Source of the DNA: Amnibacterium sp.
GTDB taxonomy: Bacteria; Actinomycetota; Actinomycetes; Actinomycetales; Microbacteriaceae
Direction: 5' to 3'
DNA: 39,295 nt
Assembly (NCBI RefSeq): GCF_025463795.1
Contig: NZ_JAODBE010000044.1
Span: 1-39,295 of the forward strand
Shown here piece by piece: positions 32,652 through 39,295 of this stretch. How positions within the stretch are numbered: the stretch's first letter is position 1; each line of letters begins with the position of its first letter. Under the pieces are notes generated by a model. The model was not told where the DNA came from. It worked only from the letters and a program-made list of their open reading frames with translations, and made no database searches. Both the position numbers and the translations under genes were made by a program.

Positions 32652-33614
32652 ATGCCCGCCGCGACGCCGCTCGTCATCGCCCATCGGGGCGCGTCCGGCT
32701 ACCGGCCGGAGCACACGCGAGACGCGTTCCAGCTGGCGATCGAGCAGGGGGCCGACGCGATCGAGGTCGACGTCGTCGCCTCGAAGGACGGCGAGCTCGT
32801 CGTCCGGCACGAGCCGGAGCTCTCCGGGACCACGGACATCGCCGCGCGGCCCGAGTTCGCCTCCCGGCGCCGCGCGAAGGACGTCGACGGCCGCACGATT
32901 CGGGGCTGGTTCGCCGAGGACTTCACCTGGGCGGAGCTCTCGACGCTCACCGCCCGCGAGCGGCTGCCGCGGCTCCGGCCCGCCGGCGCCGCGTTCGACG
33001 GGCGGGACGGGCTGCTGCGGCTGTCGGACGCCCTCGGGGTCACGGCCCGCGCCGGCATCCGGCTCGTGATCGAGTTGAAGCACGCCGTGCGGTCCGCCGC
33101 TCTCGGGCTACCGCTCGACGAGCTGCTCGTCCCCGCGATCGCCGGCGCCGACGCGGTGCCCGAGCTCACGGTCGAGTCGTTCGAGCAGGCCGTGCTGCGG
33201 TCGCTCGCCGACCGGCGCTTCCCCCATCCGCTCGTGCGCCTCCTCGGTGGCCCGAGGGTCGCACCGGACGTCGTCGCGCACTTCGGCCGGCCGGTCACCT
33301 TCCGCGAGGAGCTGCGGGACCTGGCCCGCTTCGAGGGGCTCGCGGGGATCAGCGTGCGCACCGCGCTCGTGCGCTCGTCGCTCGTCGACCGGGCCGCGGC
33401 GCACGGCCTCAGCGTCTGGACCTGGACCCTGCGGCCCGAGAACTGCTTCCTGCCGGCCGGCTACTGGAGCGCGGGCGGCTTCGGCCGATTCGGCCGGTAC
33501 GCGGAGTACTGGCGGCGGCTCGCGGGCACGGGGATCGCCGGCGTCTTCGCGGACCACCCCGACCTCGCCCGCGACGCGCTGGGACGCGCAGAGCCCGTCG
33601 GCGCCCGCGCCTAA
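32652..33614 (+). CDS. Glycerophosphodiester phosphodiesterase
   Basis: Hydrolyses glycerophosphodiesters to an alcohol and glycerol 3-phosphate, which GlpD (also in the window) could oxidise. The 320-aa TIM-barrel protein has the signature IAHRGASGYRPEHT with His11 and Arg12. Metal ligands Glu38 and Asp40 are in AIEVDVVASKDG, and the second catalytic His53 is in VVRHEPELSG. An insert of about 40 residues after residue 60 is common in actinobacterial members. There is no signal peptide, so it is cytoplasmic. ATG 32652 lies 6 nt after TACCCT and has no Shine-Dalgarno. The TAA stop forms the first half of the next gene's -10. Confidence 0.9.
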   Translation: MPAATPLVIAHRGASGYRPEHTRDAFQLAIEQGADAIEVDVVASKDGELVVRHEPELSGTTDIAARPEFASRRRAKDVDGRTIRGWFAEDFTWAELSTLTARERLPRLRPAGAAFDGRDGLLRLSDALGVTARAGIRLVIELKHAVRSAALGLPLDELLVPAIAGADAVPELTVESFEQAVLRSLADRRFPHPLVRLLGGPRVAPDVVAHFGRPVTFREELRDLARFEGLAGISVRTALVRSSLVDRAAAHGLSVWTWTLRPENCFLPAGYWSAGGFGRFGRYAEYWRRLAGTGIAGVFADHPDLARDALGRAEPVGARA

Positions 33615-33617
33615 CAT
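33612..33617 (+). promoter_or_regulatory. pcrA -10 box overlapping the phosphodiesterase stop codon
   Basis: TAACAT starts with the TAA stop of the preceding gene. The ATG at 33626 follows after 8 nt. A leaderless or near-leaderless transcript is likely. Confidence 0.45.
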
Positions 33618-33625
33618 CGATGCCC

Positions 33626-35932
33626 ATGGCGCAGGTGGTGGAACAGTCCTCCGCGCTGCTCGACGGGCTGAACCCGCAGCAGCGCGAGGCCGTGCTCTAC
33701 CGCGGCAGAGCGCTGCTCATCGTCGCGGGCGCCGGATCGGGCAAGACCCGCGTGCTCACGCACCGCATCGCGAGCCTGCTCGAGTCGCGGGAGGCGTGGC
33801 CCAGCCAGATCCTCGCGATCACGTTCACCAACAAGGCGGCGGGCGAGATGCGGGAGCGCGTGCGCGCCCTCGTCGGGCAGCAGGCCTCGGAGGGGATGTG
33901 GATCTCCACGTTCCACTCGGCCTGCGTGCGGATCCTGCGCCGAGAGGCCGAGGTCTTCGGCTACGCCCGCGGCTTCACGATCTACGACTCGGGCGACAGC
34001 CGAGCGCTGATCAAGCGGATCATCAAGGAGCTCGAGGCCGACGTGCTGGGCTTCTCGGTGGCGAACGTGGCCGCGAAGATCTCGAAGCTGAAGAACGAGC
34101 TCGTCGACGTCGACACGTTCGCGCGGCAGGCGAACCTGGCGGATCCGCAGGAGGCCACGTTCCTCGAGATCTTCCGGCAGTACACGCGCACCCTGACGGC
34201 CGCCAACGCGTTCGACTTCGACGACCTCATCGCCCAGACCGTCTACCTGTTCCGGGCGTTCCCGCACAGCGCCGAGCTCTACCAGCGGCGGTTCCGGCAC
34301 ATCATGGTCGACGAGTACCAGGACACGAACCACGCGCAGTACTCGCTCATCCGTGAGCTCACCCGGCCGCCGGCCGTCTCGGGTGGGCAGAGCCTGCCGC
34401 CCGCCTCGCTCACGGTCGTCGGCGACTCCGACCAGTCGATCTACGCGTTCCGCGGCGCGGACATCCGCAACATCGTCGAGTTCGAGCACGACTACCCCGA
34501 GGCGAAGGTGGTGCTGCTCGAGCAGAACTACCGGTCGACGCAGACGATCCTCGACGCCGCGAACGCGGTGATCGCGAACAACTTCGACCGCAAGCCGAAG
34601 AACCTCTTCACCGTCGACGGTGCCGGCGAGAAGATCGTCGGCTTCACCGGCTACTCGGGGCACGACGAGGCGCAGTTCGTCGCGGACGAGATCGAGACGC
34701 TGCACTCCGAGGGGATGGAGTACCGCGACATCGCGGTCTTCTACCGCACCAACGCGCAGACGAGAGCGCTGGAGGAGATCCTCATCCGCTCGGCGGTGCC
34801 GTACCGGATCCTGGGCGGCACGAAGTTCTACGAGCGCGCCGAGATCAAGGACGCCATGGCGTACCTGATCGCGGTCGCCAACCCCGCGGACTCGCTCGCG
34901 GTGCGGCGCATCCTGAACACCCCGAAGCGCGGGATCGGCCCGGCGACGGAGACGCAGCTGGCCGCGTACGCCGAGCGCAACGGCATGGTGTTCCGCGACG
35001 GGCTGCGGCACGCGCGGGAGCTCGGACTCGGGCCGAAGGTGACGAAGGCGATCACCGACCTGTCCGACCTGCTCGACGAGGCCACGTTGCTCACCGTGCC
35101 GCCCGACGAGGGCATGGCGCCGATCCCGGTCTTCGACGTGCTCGCGCTGCTGCTGAAGGGCAGCGGGTACGTCGACGTGCTGCGCGCGAGTCGGGATCCG
35201 CAGGACGAGGCCCGCGTCGAGAACATCGAGGAGCTCCTCGCCGTCACGAAGGAGTTCCAGCGCAACAACCCGGACGGGCTGCTGATCGACTTCCTCACCG
35301 AGGTGTCCCTCGTCGCCGCCGCGGACGAGCTGGACGACTCGAGCGGCACGGTGTCGCTGATGACGCTGCACACCGCGAAGGGCCTCGAGTTCCGGGCCGT
35401 GTTCCTCACCGGCGTGGAGGAGGACCTGCTCCCGCACCGCATGTCCGCGAACGAGCCGGGCGGGCCGGCCGAGGAGCGGCGGCTGTTCTACGTCGGCATC
35501 ACCCGGGCCCGCGAGCGGCTCCACCTGTCGCTCGCGATGACGCGCTCGCAGTACGGCGAGACCTCCGTCTCGTCGCCGAGCCGGTTCCTCGCCGAGATCC
35601 CGGGGGAGCTCATCGAGTGGCGGCAGTCGCCCGGCATGGCGGGCCCGGGAGGCACCCGGGTGGCGGGCAGCCTCGCCTGGTCGGGCAGCAGCGGCGCCGA
35701 GGCGCCGCCCGCGAAGCCGAAGACCGAGTGGACGAACCGGGTCACCGGCAAGGTGCGCGACAACGGCGAGCTCGAGCTGTCGGTGGGGGACCGCATCCGC
35801 CACGACGACTTCGGCGACGGCCGCGTCGTCGGCGTGACGGGCGTGGCGGCGAAGCGCATCGCCGAGGTGCAGTTCGACACGGCCGGCCGCAAGCGCCTGC
35901 TCATCAAGGTCGCCCCGATCACGAAGCTGTAG
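33626..35932 (+). CDS. pcrA: ATP-dependent DNA helicase PcrA/UvrD
   Basis: A superfamily 1A 3'-5' helicase, 768 aa, acting in nucleotide excision repair, replication-fork rescue and displacement of RecA or RNA polymerase. Domain 1A begins LNPQQREAVLYRG (Q motif). Walker A AGAGSGKT is at residues 34-41. Further motifs are FTNKAAGEMRERV (Ia), MVDEYQDTN (II), VVGDSDQSIYAFRGA (III), EQNYRST (IV), LMTLHTAKGLEF (V) and FYVGITRARERL (VI). The C-terminal Tudor-like segment (VGDRIRHDDFGDGRVVGV) is the part that contacts RNA polymerase in related proteins. ATG 33626 is favoured over ATG 33620, which lies too close to the -10. The acetyltransferase gene follows after 2 bp. Confidence 0.95.
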   Translation: MAQVVEQSSALLDGLNPQQREAVLYRGRALLIVAGAGSGKTRVLTHRIASLLESREAWPSQILAITFTNKAAGEMRERVRALVGQQASEGMWISTFHSACVRILRREAEVFGYARGFTIYDSGDSRALIKRIIKELEADVLGFSVANVAAKISKLKNELVDVDTFARQANLADPQEATFLEIFRQYTRTLTAANAFDFDDLIAQTVYLFRAFPHSAELYQRRFRHIMVDEYQDTNHAQYSLIRELTRPPAVSGGQSLPPASLTVVGDSDQSIYAFRGADIRNIVEFEHDYPEAKVVLLEQNYRSTQTILDAANAVIANNFDRKPKNLFTVDGAGEKIVGFTGYSGHDEAQFVADEIETLHSEGMEYRDIAVFYRTNAQTRALEEILIRSAVPYRILGGTKFYERAEIKDAMAYLIAVANPADSLAVRRILNTPKRGIGPATETQLAAYAERNGMVFRDGLRHARELGLGPKVTKAITDLSDLLDEATLLTVPPDEGMAPIPVFDVLALLLKGSGYVDVLRASRDPQDEARVENIEELLAVTKEFQRNNPDGLLIDFLTEVSLVAAADELDDSSGTVSLMTLHTAKGLEFRAVFLTGVEEDLLPHRMSANEPGGPAEERRLFYVGITRARERLHLSLAMTRSQYGETSVSSPSRFLAEIPGELIEWRQSPGMAGPGGTRVAGSLAWSGSSGAEAPPAKPKTEWTNRVTGKVRDNGELELSVGDRIRHDDFGDGRVVGVTGVAAKRIAEVQFDTAGRKRLLIKVAPITKL

Positions 35933-35934
35933 CC

Positions 35935-36360
35935 GTGGCGCAGCGGGTCCGGTCCTTCCTGCGGGAGGACACCGAGCCGGTGGTCGCCCTGTGGCAGCGG
36001 TGCGGGCTGACGCGCCCGTGGAACGACCCCCGGCGCGACATCGAGCGGAAGCTCACGGTGCAGCCGGAGCTGTTCCTCGTCGTCGAGCGTGCCGGCGCCG
36101 TGGTGGCGACCGCGATGGCCGGCTACGACGGGCACCGCGGCTGGGTGTACTACGTGGCGGTCGAGCCCGCGCTGCAGGGCGCCGGCCTCGGCCGCACCCT
36201 GATGACCGAGGTCGAGGCGCGCCTGCTCGCGCTCGGCTGCCCGAAGGTGAACGTGCAGATCCGCGGCGGCAACGAGCCGGTCGCCGCCTTCTACGCCCGC
36301 CTCGGCTACGCCGAGGACGGAGCGACGGGCTTCGGCAAGCGCCTCATCCCCGACGACTGA
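35935..36360 (+). CDS. GNAT family N-acetyltransferase (YpeA-like)
   Basis: A 141-aa acetyltransferase, the same length as E. coli YpeA. The sequence VRSFLREDTEPVVALWQRCG opens the fold. The acetyl-CoA pyrophosphate loop is VEPALQGAGLGRTLMTEVE (R/Q-x-x-G-x-G/A motif). The C-terminal region has VNVQIRGGNEPVAAFYARLG. The substrate is unknown. It starts with GTG 35935, two bp after the pcrA stop, so it is co-transcribed. It lies tail to tail with the MarR gene, with the small hairpin CGAGG-CGGAT-CCTCG (36376-36390) between them. Confidence 0.87.
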   Translation: MAQRVRSFLREDTEPVVALWQRCGLTRPWNDPRRDIERKLTVQPELFLVVERAGAVVATAMAGYDGHRGWVYYVAVEPALQGAGLGRTLMTEVEARLLALGCPKVNVQIRGGNEPVAAFYARLGYAEDGATGFGKRLIPDD

Positions 36361-36375
36361 CCATCGGTGCGACGG

Positions 36376-36390
36376 CGAGGCGGATCCTCG
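36376..36390. terminator. Small hairpin between the acetyltransferase and MarR genes
   Basis: Stem CGAGG/CCTCG with a 5-nt loop in the 50-bp convergent gap. It could serve both genes but is weak. Confidence 0.3.
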
Positions 36391-36410
36391 GTGGCCGGCT
36401 CGGCGGAGCG

Positions 36411-36938
36411 TCAGCCGACGCGGGGGCGCAGCACACGCTGCGGAGCGCTGCCGCTCTTCGCCTGCCCCTTCACCGGCGCCTCCGCCGGCGGCTGGGCGGC
36501 GGCCGCCGCCTCCTCCGCCTGCAGCACGGCGGTGCGCAGCAGCGCCTCCCGCTCATCGCTCGACAGGTGCTCGACGAGCAGGGTGCGCACCGCGGCGACA
36601 TGGGCGAGGCCGGCGAGCTCGAACTTCTGCTGCCCCAGCCGGGTGAGGGTGACGGCATGGATGCGCCCCGCCTTGCGGCGCTCGATCAGCTCGCGGTGCT
36701 CCATCCGCGTGAGCTGGTGGGAGAGCCGGCTCTTGTCCCAGCCGAGCTGAGCGGCGAGCTCGTTCTGCCGCAGCTGCCGCTCGGGGGAGTCCAGCAGGCA
36801 GCGGAGCACGTCGAACTCGGAGGTGGACAGGTCCGCGGCCGCGCGGATCTCGGACTCGACGACACCCTGCGCGAGTTCGGTGAGCTTCTGGATGAAGCGC
36901 CACGTCGACGCCTCACCCTGCGTGAGCTGCTCGGCCAT
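36411..36938 (-). CDS. MarR family transcriptional regulator
   Basis: A 175-aa winged-helix regulator. The DNA-binding part is [20 protein letters not shown], then [20 protein letters not shown] as the recognition helix region, and the wing [18 protein letters not shown]- and C-terminal helices form the dimer interface. A C-terminal extension of about 30 residues is Ala-rich then basic ([21 protein letters not shown]) and may be disordered. The ATG at 36938 lies 6 nt after a -10 box with no ribosome-binding site, so the mRNA is probably leaderless. It is divergent from sucC. Its target and ligand are unknown; autoregulation is likely from family habit. Confidence 0.9.
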   Translation of the reverse strand: MAEQLTQGEASTWRFIQKLTELAQGVVESEIRAAADLSTSEFDVLRCLLDSPERQLRQNELAAQLGWDKSRLSHQLTRMEHRELIERRKAGRIHAVTLTRLGQQKFELAGLAHVAAVRTLLVEHLSSDEREALLRTAVLQAEEAAAAAQPPAEAPVKGQAKSGSAPQRVLRPRVG

Positions 36939-36944
36939 GCAGGA

Positions 36945-36960
36945 ACACTATTCGGCTGAA
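36945..36960 (-). promoter_or_regulatory. Leaderless marR-type gene promoter with a small palindrome
   Basis: On the minus strand TAGTGT (36945-36950) lies 6 nt before the ATG. Just upstream is the near-palindrome TTCAGCCGAA (36951-36960), which could be an autoregulatory site. Confidence 0.5.
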
Positions 36961-37032
36961 GGTTGACGCGGCAACGCGGGAGGCATCCGTGCAGCCGCTC
37001 GGCACCCGGGCGGGCGCCCCGAAGGCCGGGGG

Positions 37033-37093
37033 TAGGCTCTTCGCCGGTTCCGATCCGGATGGAGCGGTTCCGACCGGATGGAGGACGGCAAGG
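37033..37093 (+). promoter_or_regulatory. sucCD promoter and tandemly repeated 5' leader
   Basis: The -10 TAGGCT (37033-37038) predicts transcription from about 37045. The leader then consists of two tandem copies, CGGTTCCGATCCGGATGGAG (37045-37064) and the same with one T missing (37065-37083). Each copy ends in GGATGGAG. The second copy supplies the ribosome-binding site GGAGGA (37080-37085), 8 nt before GTG 37094. The first would be a duplicate, displaced site. Confidence 0.6.
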
Positions 37094-38254
37094 GTGGACC
37101 TCTTCGAGTACCAGGCGCGCGATCTGTTCGAGCACTACGGGGTTCCCGTGCTCGCCGGGATCGTCGCGGACACCCCTGAGCAGGTGCGCGCAGCAGCCGA
37201 GCGGCTCGGCGGCACGGTCGTCGTCAAGGCGCAGGTGAAGACCGGTGGCCGCGGCAAGGCGGGCGGCGTGAAGGTCGCGCACTCGCCGGAGGAGGCGGAG
37301 CAGGCCGCGACGCGGATCCTCGGCCTCGACATCAAGGGCCACGTCGTGAAGCGGGTGATGGTCGCCGCCGGCGCCCGCATCGATCGCGAGTTCTACATCT
37401 CGATCCTGCTCGACCGGGCGAACCGCTCCTACCTCTCCCTCGCCTCCTACGAAGGCGGCATGGAGATCGAGGAGCTCGCCGTCGAGCGCCCCGAGGCCCT
37501 CGCGAGGGTGGAGGTCGACCCGCTGACGGGCGTCACCGCGGAGCGGGCCGAAGCCATCGCCCGCGCGGCCCGCTTCCCGGACGAGCTGATCGGCAAGGTG
37601 GCGCCCGTCTTCGAGCGCCTCTGGCAGGTGTACCGCGACGAGGACGCCACCCTCGTCGAGGTGAACCCGCTGGTCCTCACCGAGTCGGGCGACGTCATCG
37701 CCCTCGACGGCAAGGTCACCTTCGACGACAACGCGGAGTTCCGGCACCCCGAGCACGCCGCGCTCGCCGACGCCGGCGACGTCGACCCGCTCGAGGCGAA
37801 GGCCAAGGAGCACGACCTCAACTACGTGAAGCTCGACGGCCAGGTCGGCGTGATCGGCAACGGCGCCGGTCTCGTCATGTCCACCCTCGACGTCGTCTCC
37901 TACGCCGGCGAGCGGTACGGCGTGAAGCCGGCCAACTTCCTCGACATCGGCGGCGGCGCCTCGGCCGAGGTCATGGCCGCCGGCCTCGACGTCATCCTGA
38001 ACGACCCGCAGGTGCGCAGCGTCTTCGTGAACGTCTTCGGGGGGATCACCGCCTGCGACGCCGTCGCCAACGGGATCGTCGGGGCCCTCACGACGCTGGG
38101 CGACGAGGCGAACAAGCCGCTCGTGGTCCGGCTCGACGGGAACAACGTCGAGGAGGGGCGGCGGATCCTCGCCGAGGCGGCGCACCCGCTCGTCACCGTC
38201 GTCGACACGATGGATTCAGCGGCCGAGAAGGCCGCCGAGCTGGCTGCGGCCTGA
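37094..38254 (+). CDS. sucC: Succinate-CoA ligase (ADP-forming), beta subunit
   Basis: With SucD it converts succinyl-CoA, ADP (or GDP) and phosphate to succinate and ATP in the TCA cycle. The 386-aa length is standard. The ATP-grasp domain starts with [20 protein letters not shown] and includes [20 protein letters not shown] as the nucleotide-binding lid. Metal ligands lie in [20 protein letters not shown]. The C-terminal CoA-ligase domain has [16 protein letters not shown] and [23 protein letters not shown] 37094 is chosen by the ribosome-binding site GGAGGA and by alignment with the conserved N-terminus. sucD follows after 14 bp. Confidence 0.96.
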   Translation: MDLFEYQARDLFEHYGVPVLAGIVADTPEQVRAAAERLGGTVVVKAQVKTGGRGKAGGVKVAHSPEEAEQAATRILGLDIKGHVVKRVMVAAGARIDREFYISILLDRANRSYLSLASYEGGMEIEELAVERPEALARVEVDPLTGVTAERAEAIARAARFPDELIGKVAPVFERLWQVYRDEDATLVEVNPLVLTESGDVIALDGKVTFDDNAEFRHPEHAALADAGDVDPLEAKAKEHDLNYVKLDGQVGVIGNGAGLVMSTLDVVSYAGERYGVKPANFLDIGGGASAEVMAAGLDVILNDPQVRSVFVNVFGGITACDAVANGIVGALTTLGDEANKPLVVRLDGNNVEEGRRILAEAAHPLVTVVDTMDSAAEKAAELAAA

Positions 38255-38268
38255 AGGGACGAGCAGAC

Positions 38269-39153
38269 ATGTCGATCCTGATCGGGACGGACACCAAGAT
38301 CATCGTCCAGGGCCTCACCGGCTCCGAGGGCACCAAGCACGCGACGCGGATGCTCGCGTCCGGCGCGCAGGTCGTCGGGGGCGTCAACCCGCGCAAGGCC
38401 GGCACGACGGTCCAGATCGGCGGCGTCGAGCTGCCGATCTTCGGCACGGTCGCCGAGGCGATCGCCGAGACGGGCGCCGACACGAGCGTCGTCTTCGTGC
38501 CGCCGGCGTTCGCGAAGGCCGCCGTCGTCGAGGCCGTCGAGGCCGGCATCCCGCTCTGCGTCGTCATCACCGAGGGCATCCCGGTGAAGGACTCCGCGGA
38601 GTTCTGGGCGCTCGCCAAGTCGAAGGGCGGGGCCACCCGCATCATCGGCCCGAACTGCCCGGGCGTGATCAGCCCCGGCAAGTCGAACGCAGGCATCATC
38701 CCGGCGACCATCACCGGACCCGGCCCCATCGGCCTCGTCTCGAAGTCGGGCACCCTGACCTACCAGATGATGTTCGAGCTCGCCGACATCGGCATCTCGA
38801 CCGCCGTCGGCATCGGCGGGGACCCGATCATCGGCACCACCCACATCGACGCGCTCGCGGCGTTCGAGGCGGACCCCGAGACGAAGGCGATCGTGATGAT
38901 CGGGGAGATCGGTGGCGACGCCGAGGAGCGGGCGGCCGAGTTCATCCGGCAGAACGTCACCAAGCCGGTCGTCGCCTACGTCGCCGGCTTCACCGCGCCC
39001 GAGGGCAAGACCATGGGCCACGCGGGCGCGATCGTGTCCGGCTCCGCCGGCACGGCGCAGGCCAAGAAGGCGGCGCTCGAGGCGGCGGGCGTCAAGGTCG
39101 GCCGCACCCCGAGCGAGACCGCGGCGCTCATGCGCGAGGTCTTCGCCTCCTGA
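38269..39153 (+). CDS. sucD: Succinate-CoA ligase (ADP-forming), alpha subunit
   Basis: A 294-aa CoA-binding subunit. The Rossmann domain opens with [39 protein letters not shown] is the conserved loop. The active-site histidine phosphorylated during catalysis is His251 in [31 protein letters not shown] belongs to the ligase domain. All key residues are present. It is co-transcribed with sucC. The hairpin GGCGG-TGCA-CCGCC (39160-39173) follows closely. Confidence 0.96.
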   Translation: MSILIGTDTKIIVQGLTGSEGTKHATRMLASGAQVVGGVNPRKAGTTVQIGGVELPIFGTVAEAIAETGADTSVVFVPPAFAKAAVVEAVEAGIPLCVVITEGIPVKDSAEFWALAKSKGGATRIIGPNCPGVISPGKSNAGIIPATITGPGPIGLVSKSGTLTYQMMFELADIGISTAVGIGGDPIIGTTHIDALAAFEADPETKAIVMIGEIGGDAEERAAEFIRQNVTKPVVAYVAGFTAPEGKTMGHAGAIVSGSAGTAQAKKAALEAAGVKVGRTPSETAALMREVFAS

Positions 39154-39159
39154 CCCCTC

Positions 39160-39173
39160 GGCGGTGCACCGCC
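39160..39173 (+). terminator. Hairpin after sucD
   Basis: The perfect palindrome GGCGGTGCACCGCC, 6 bp after the sucD stop. It is short, with no U-tract, and is a plausible terminator before the next gene's promoter. Confidence 0.45.
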
Positions 39174-39193
39174 ACCGGCCCGCCCGGCTCGCC

Positions 39194-39199
39194 TAGCAT
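39194..39199 (+). promoter_or_regulatory. -10 box of the gene at the right edge
   Basis: TAGCAT, the same hexamer as upstream of guaB, lacI and the DUF3817 gene. It is followed by 6 nt and then ATC GAC ATC GAC, the beginning of a high-GC3 frame. Confidence 0.5.
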
Positions 39200-39205
39200 C
39201 CCCGG

Positions 39206-39295
39206 ATCGACATCGACACCCTCCCCGGCGCCGTCGGCGCCGACCCGGCCGGAGGCCGCGGCCGCTGGTCGGCGCGGCTCGTCGGCGCGCTCGAG
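39206..39295 (+). CDS. 5' end of the next gene (possibly DUF6350-type), no canonical start visible
   Basis: From 39206 to the edge one frame has G or C in almost every third position and reads IDIDTLPGAVGADPAGG then WSARLVGALE. The last part resembles the N-terminus of DUF6350-type membrane proteins that often follow sucD in related genomes, but 30 residues are too few to be sure. An in-frame TAG at 39194 forbids extension upstream. No ATG, GTG, TTG or CTG occurs in frame before the edge. Six nt after a -10 box stands ATC, which would be an unusual leaderless start. Alternatively the start lies beyond the window. Confidence 0.4.
   Translation, partial: MDIDTLPGAVGADPAGGRGRWSARLVGALE

Overview
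The window is chromosomal DNA of a high-GC Actinomycetota. GC3 is very high, GTG and TTG starts are common, and TANNNT -10 boxes often sit directly on start codons. The gene content (GuaB plus a separate GuaB3, SURF1 plus DUF3817, PcrA, sucCD followed by a probable DUF6350 gene) suggests Microbacteriaceae. That placement is inferred from content, not from a search. I saw no rRNA, tRNA, CRISPR array, prophage or insertion sequence.

Layout. 1-3692: end of a branched-chain amino-acid ABC transporter operon (livH partial, livM, livG, livF). 3787-5433: APC-family permease. 5626-7125: guaB. 7224-8153 (minus): a winged-helix/PD-(D/E)XK-like protein of the AbiEi/DUF559 type, flanked by 46-bp inverted repeats. 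8433-17910: galactoside operon with LacI regulator, Tat-type lipoprotein binding protein, two permeases, GH36 alpha-galactosidase and GH2 beta-galactosidase. Its operator candidate overlaps the lacI stop, and it has no own ATPase gene. 17965-19272 (minus): GT1-like glycosyltransferase. 19429-23696: guaB3, glpD, SURF1, DUF3817. 23701-27576 (minus): a tightly coupled four-gene operon (NCS1 permease, cysteine hydrolase, ADP-ribosylglycohydrolase-like protein, PfkB kinase) lying between DUF3817 and guaA. 27663-29300: guaA. 29301-29613: a repeat-bearing intergenic region that may encode a 58-residue peptide with an internal repeat, or a structured RNA. 29614-32585 (minus): degenerate SGNH-GAF fusion, Bax-inhibitor-1/YccA protein, small membrane protein. 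32652-36360: glycerophosphodiester phosphodiesterase, pcrA, YpeA-like acetyltransferase. 36411-36938 (minus): MarR regulator. 37094-39153: sucC and sucD. 39206-end: start of a gene with no visible canonical start codon.

Functional themes. GMP synthesis is spread over three loci (guaB, guaB3, guaA). The galactoside operon couples import to cytoplasmic hydrolysis. The NCS1/hydrolase/ARH/PfkB operon looks like an uncharacterised base- or N-glycoside-salvage pathway. Regulation is compact: several genes appear leaderless, several stop codons double as the start of the next gene's -10 box, and several -10 boxes lie inside perfect inverted repeats.

Most worth checking are the repeat region after guaA, the four-gene minus-strand operon, the inverted repeats around the nuclease-like gene, the SGNH-GAF pseudoenzyme fusion, and the possible ATC start at the right edge.
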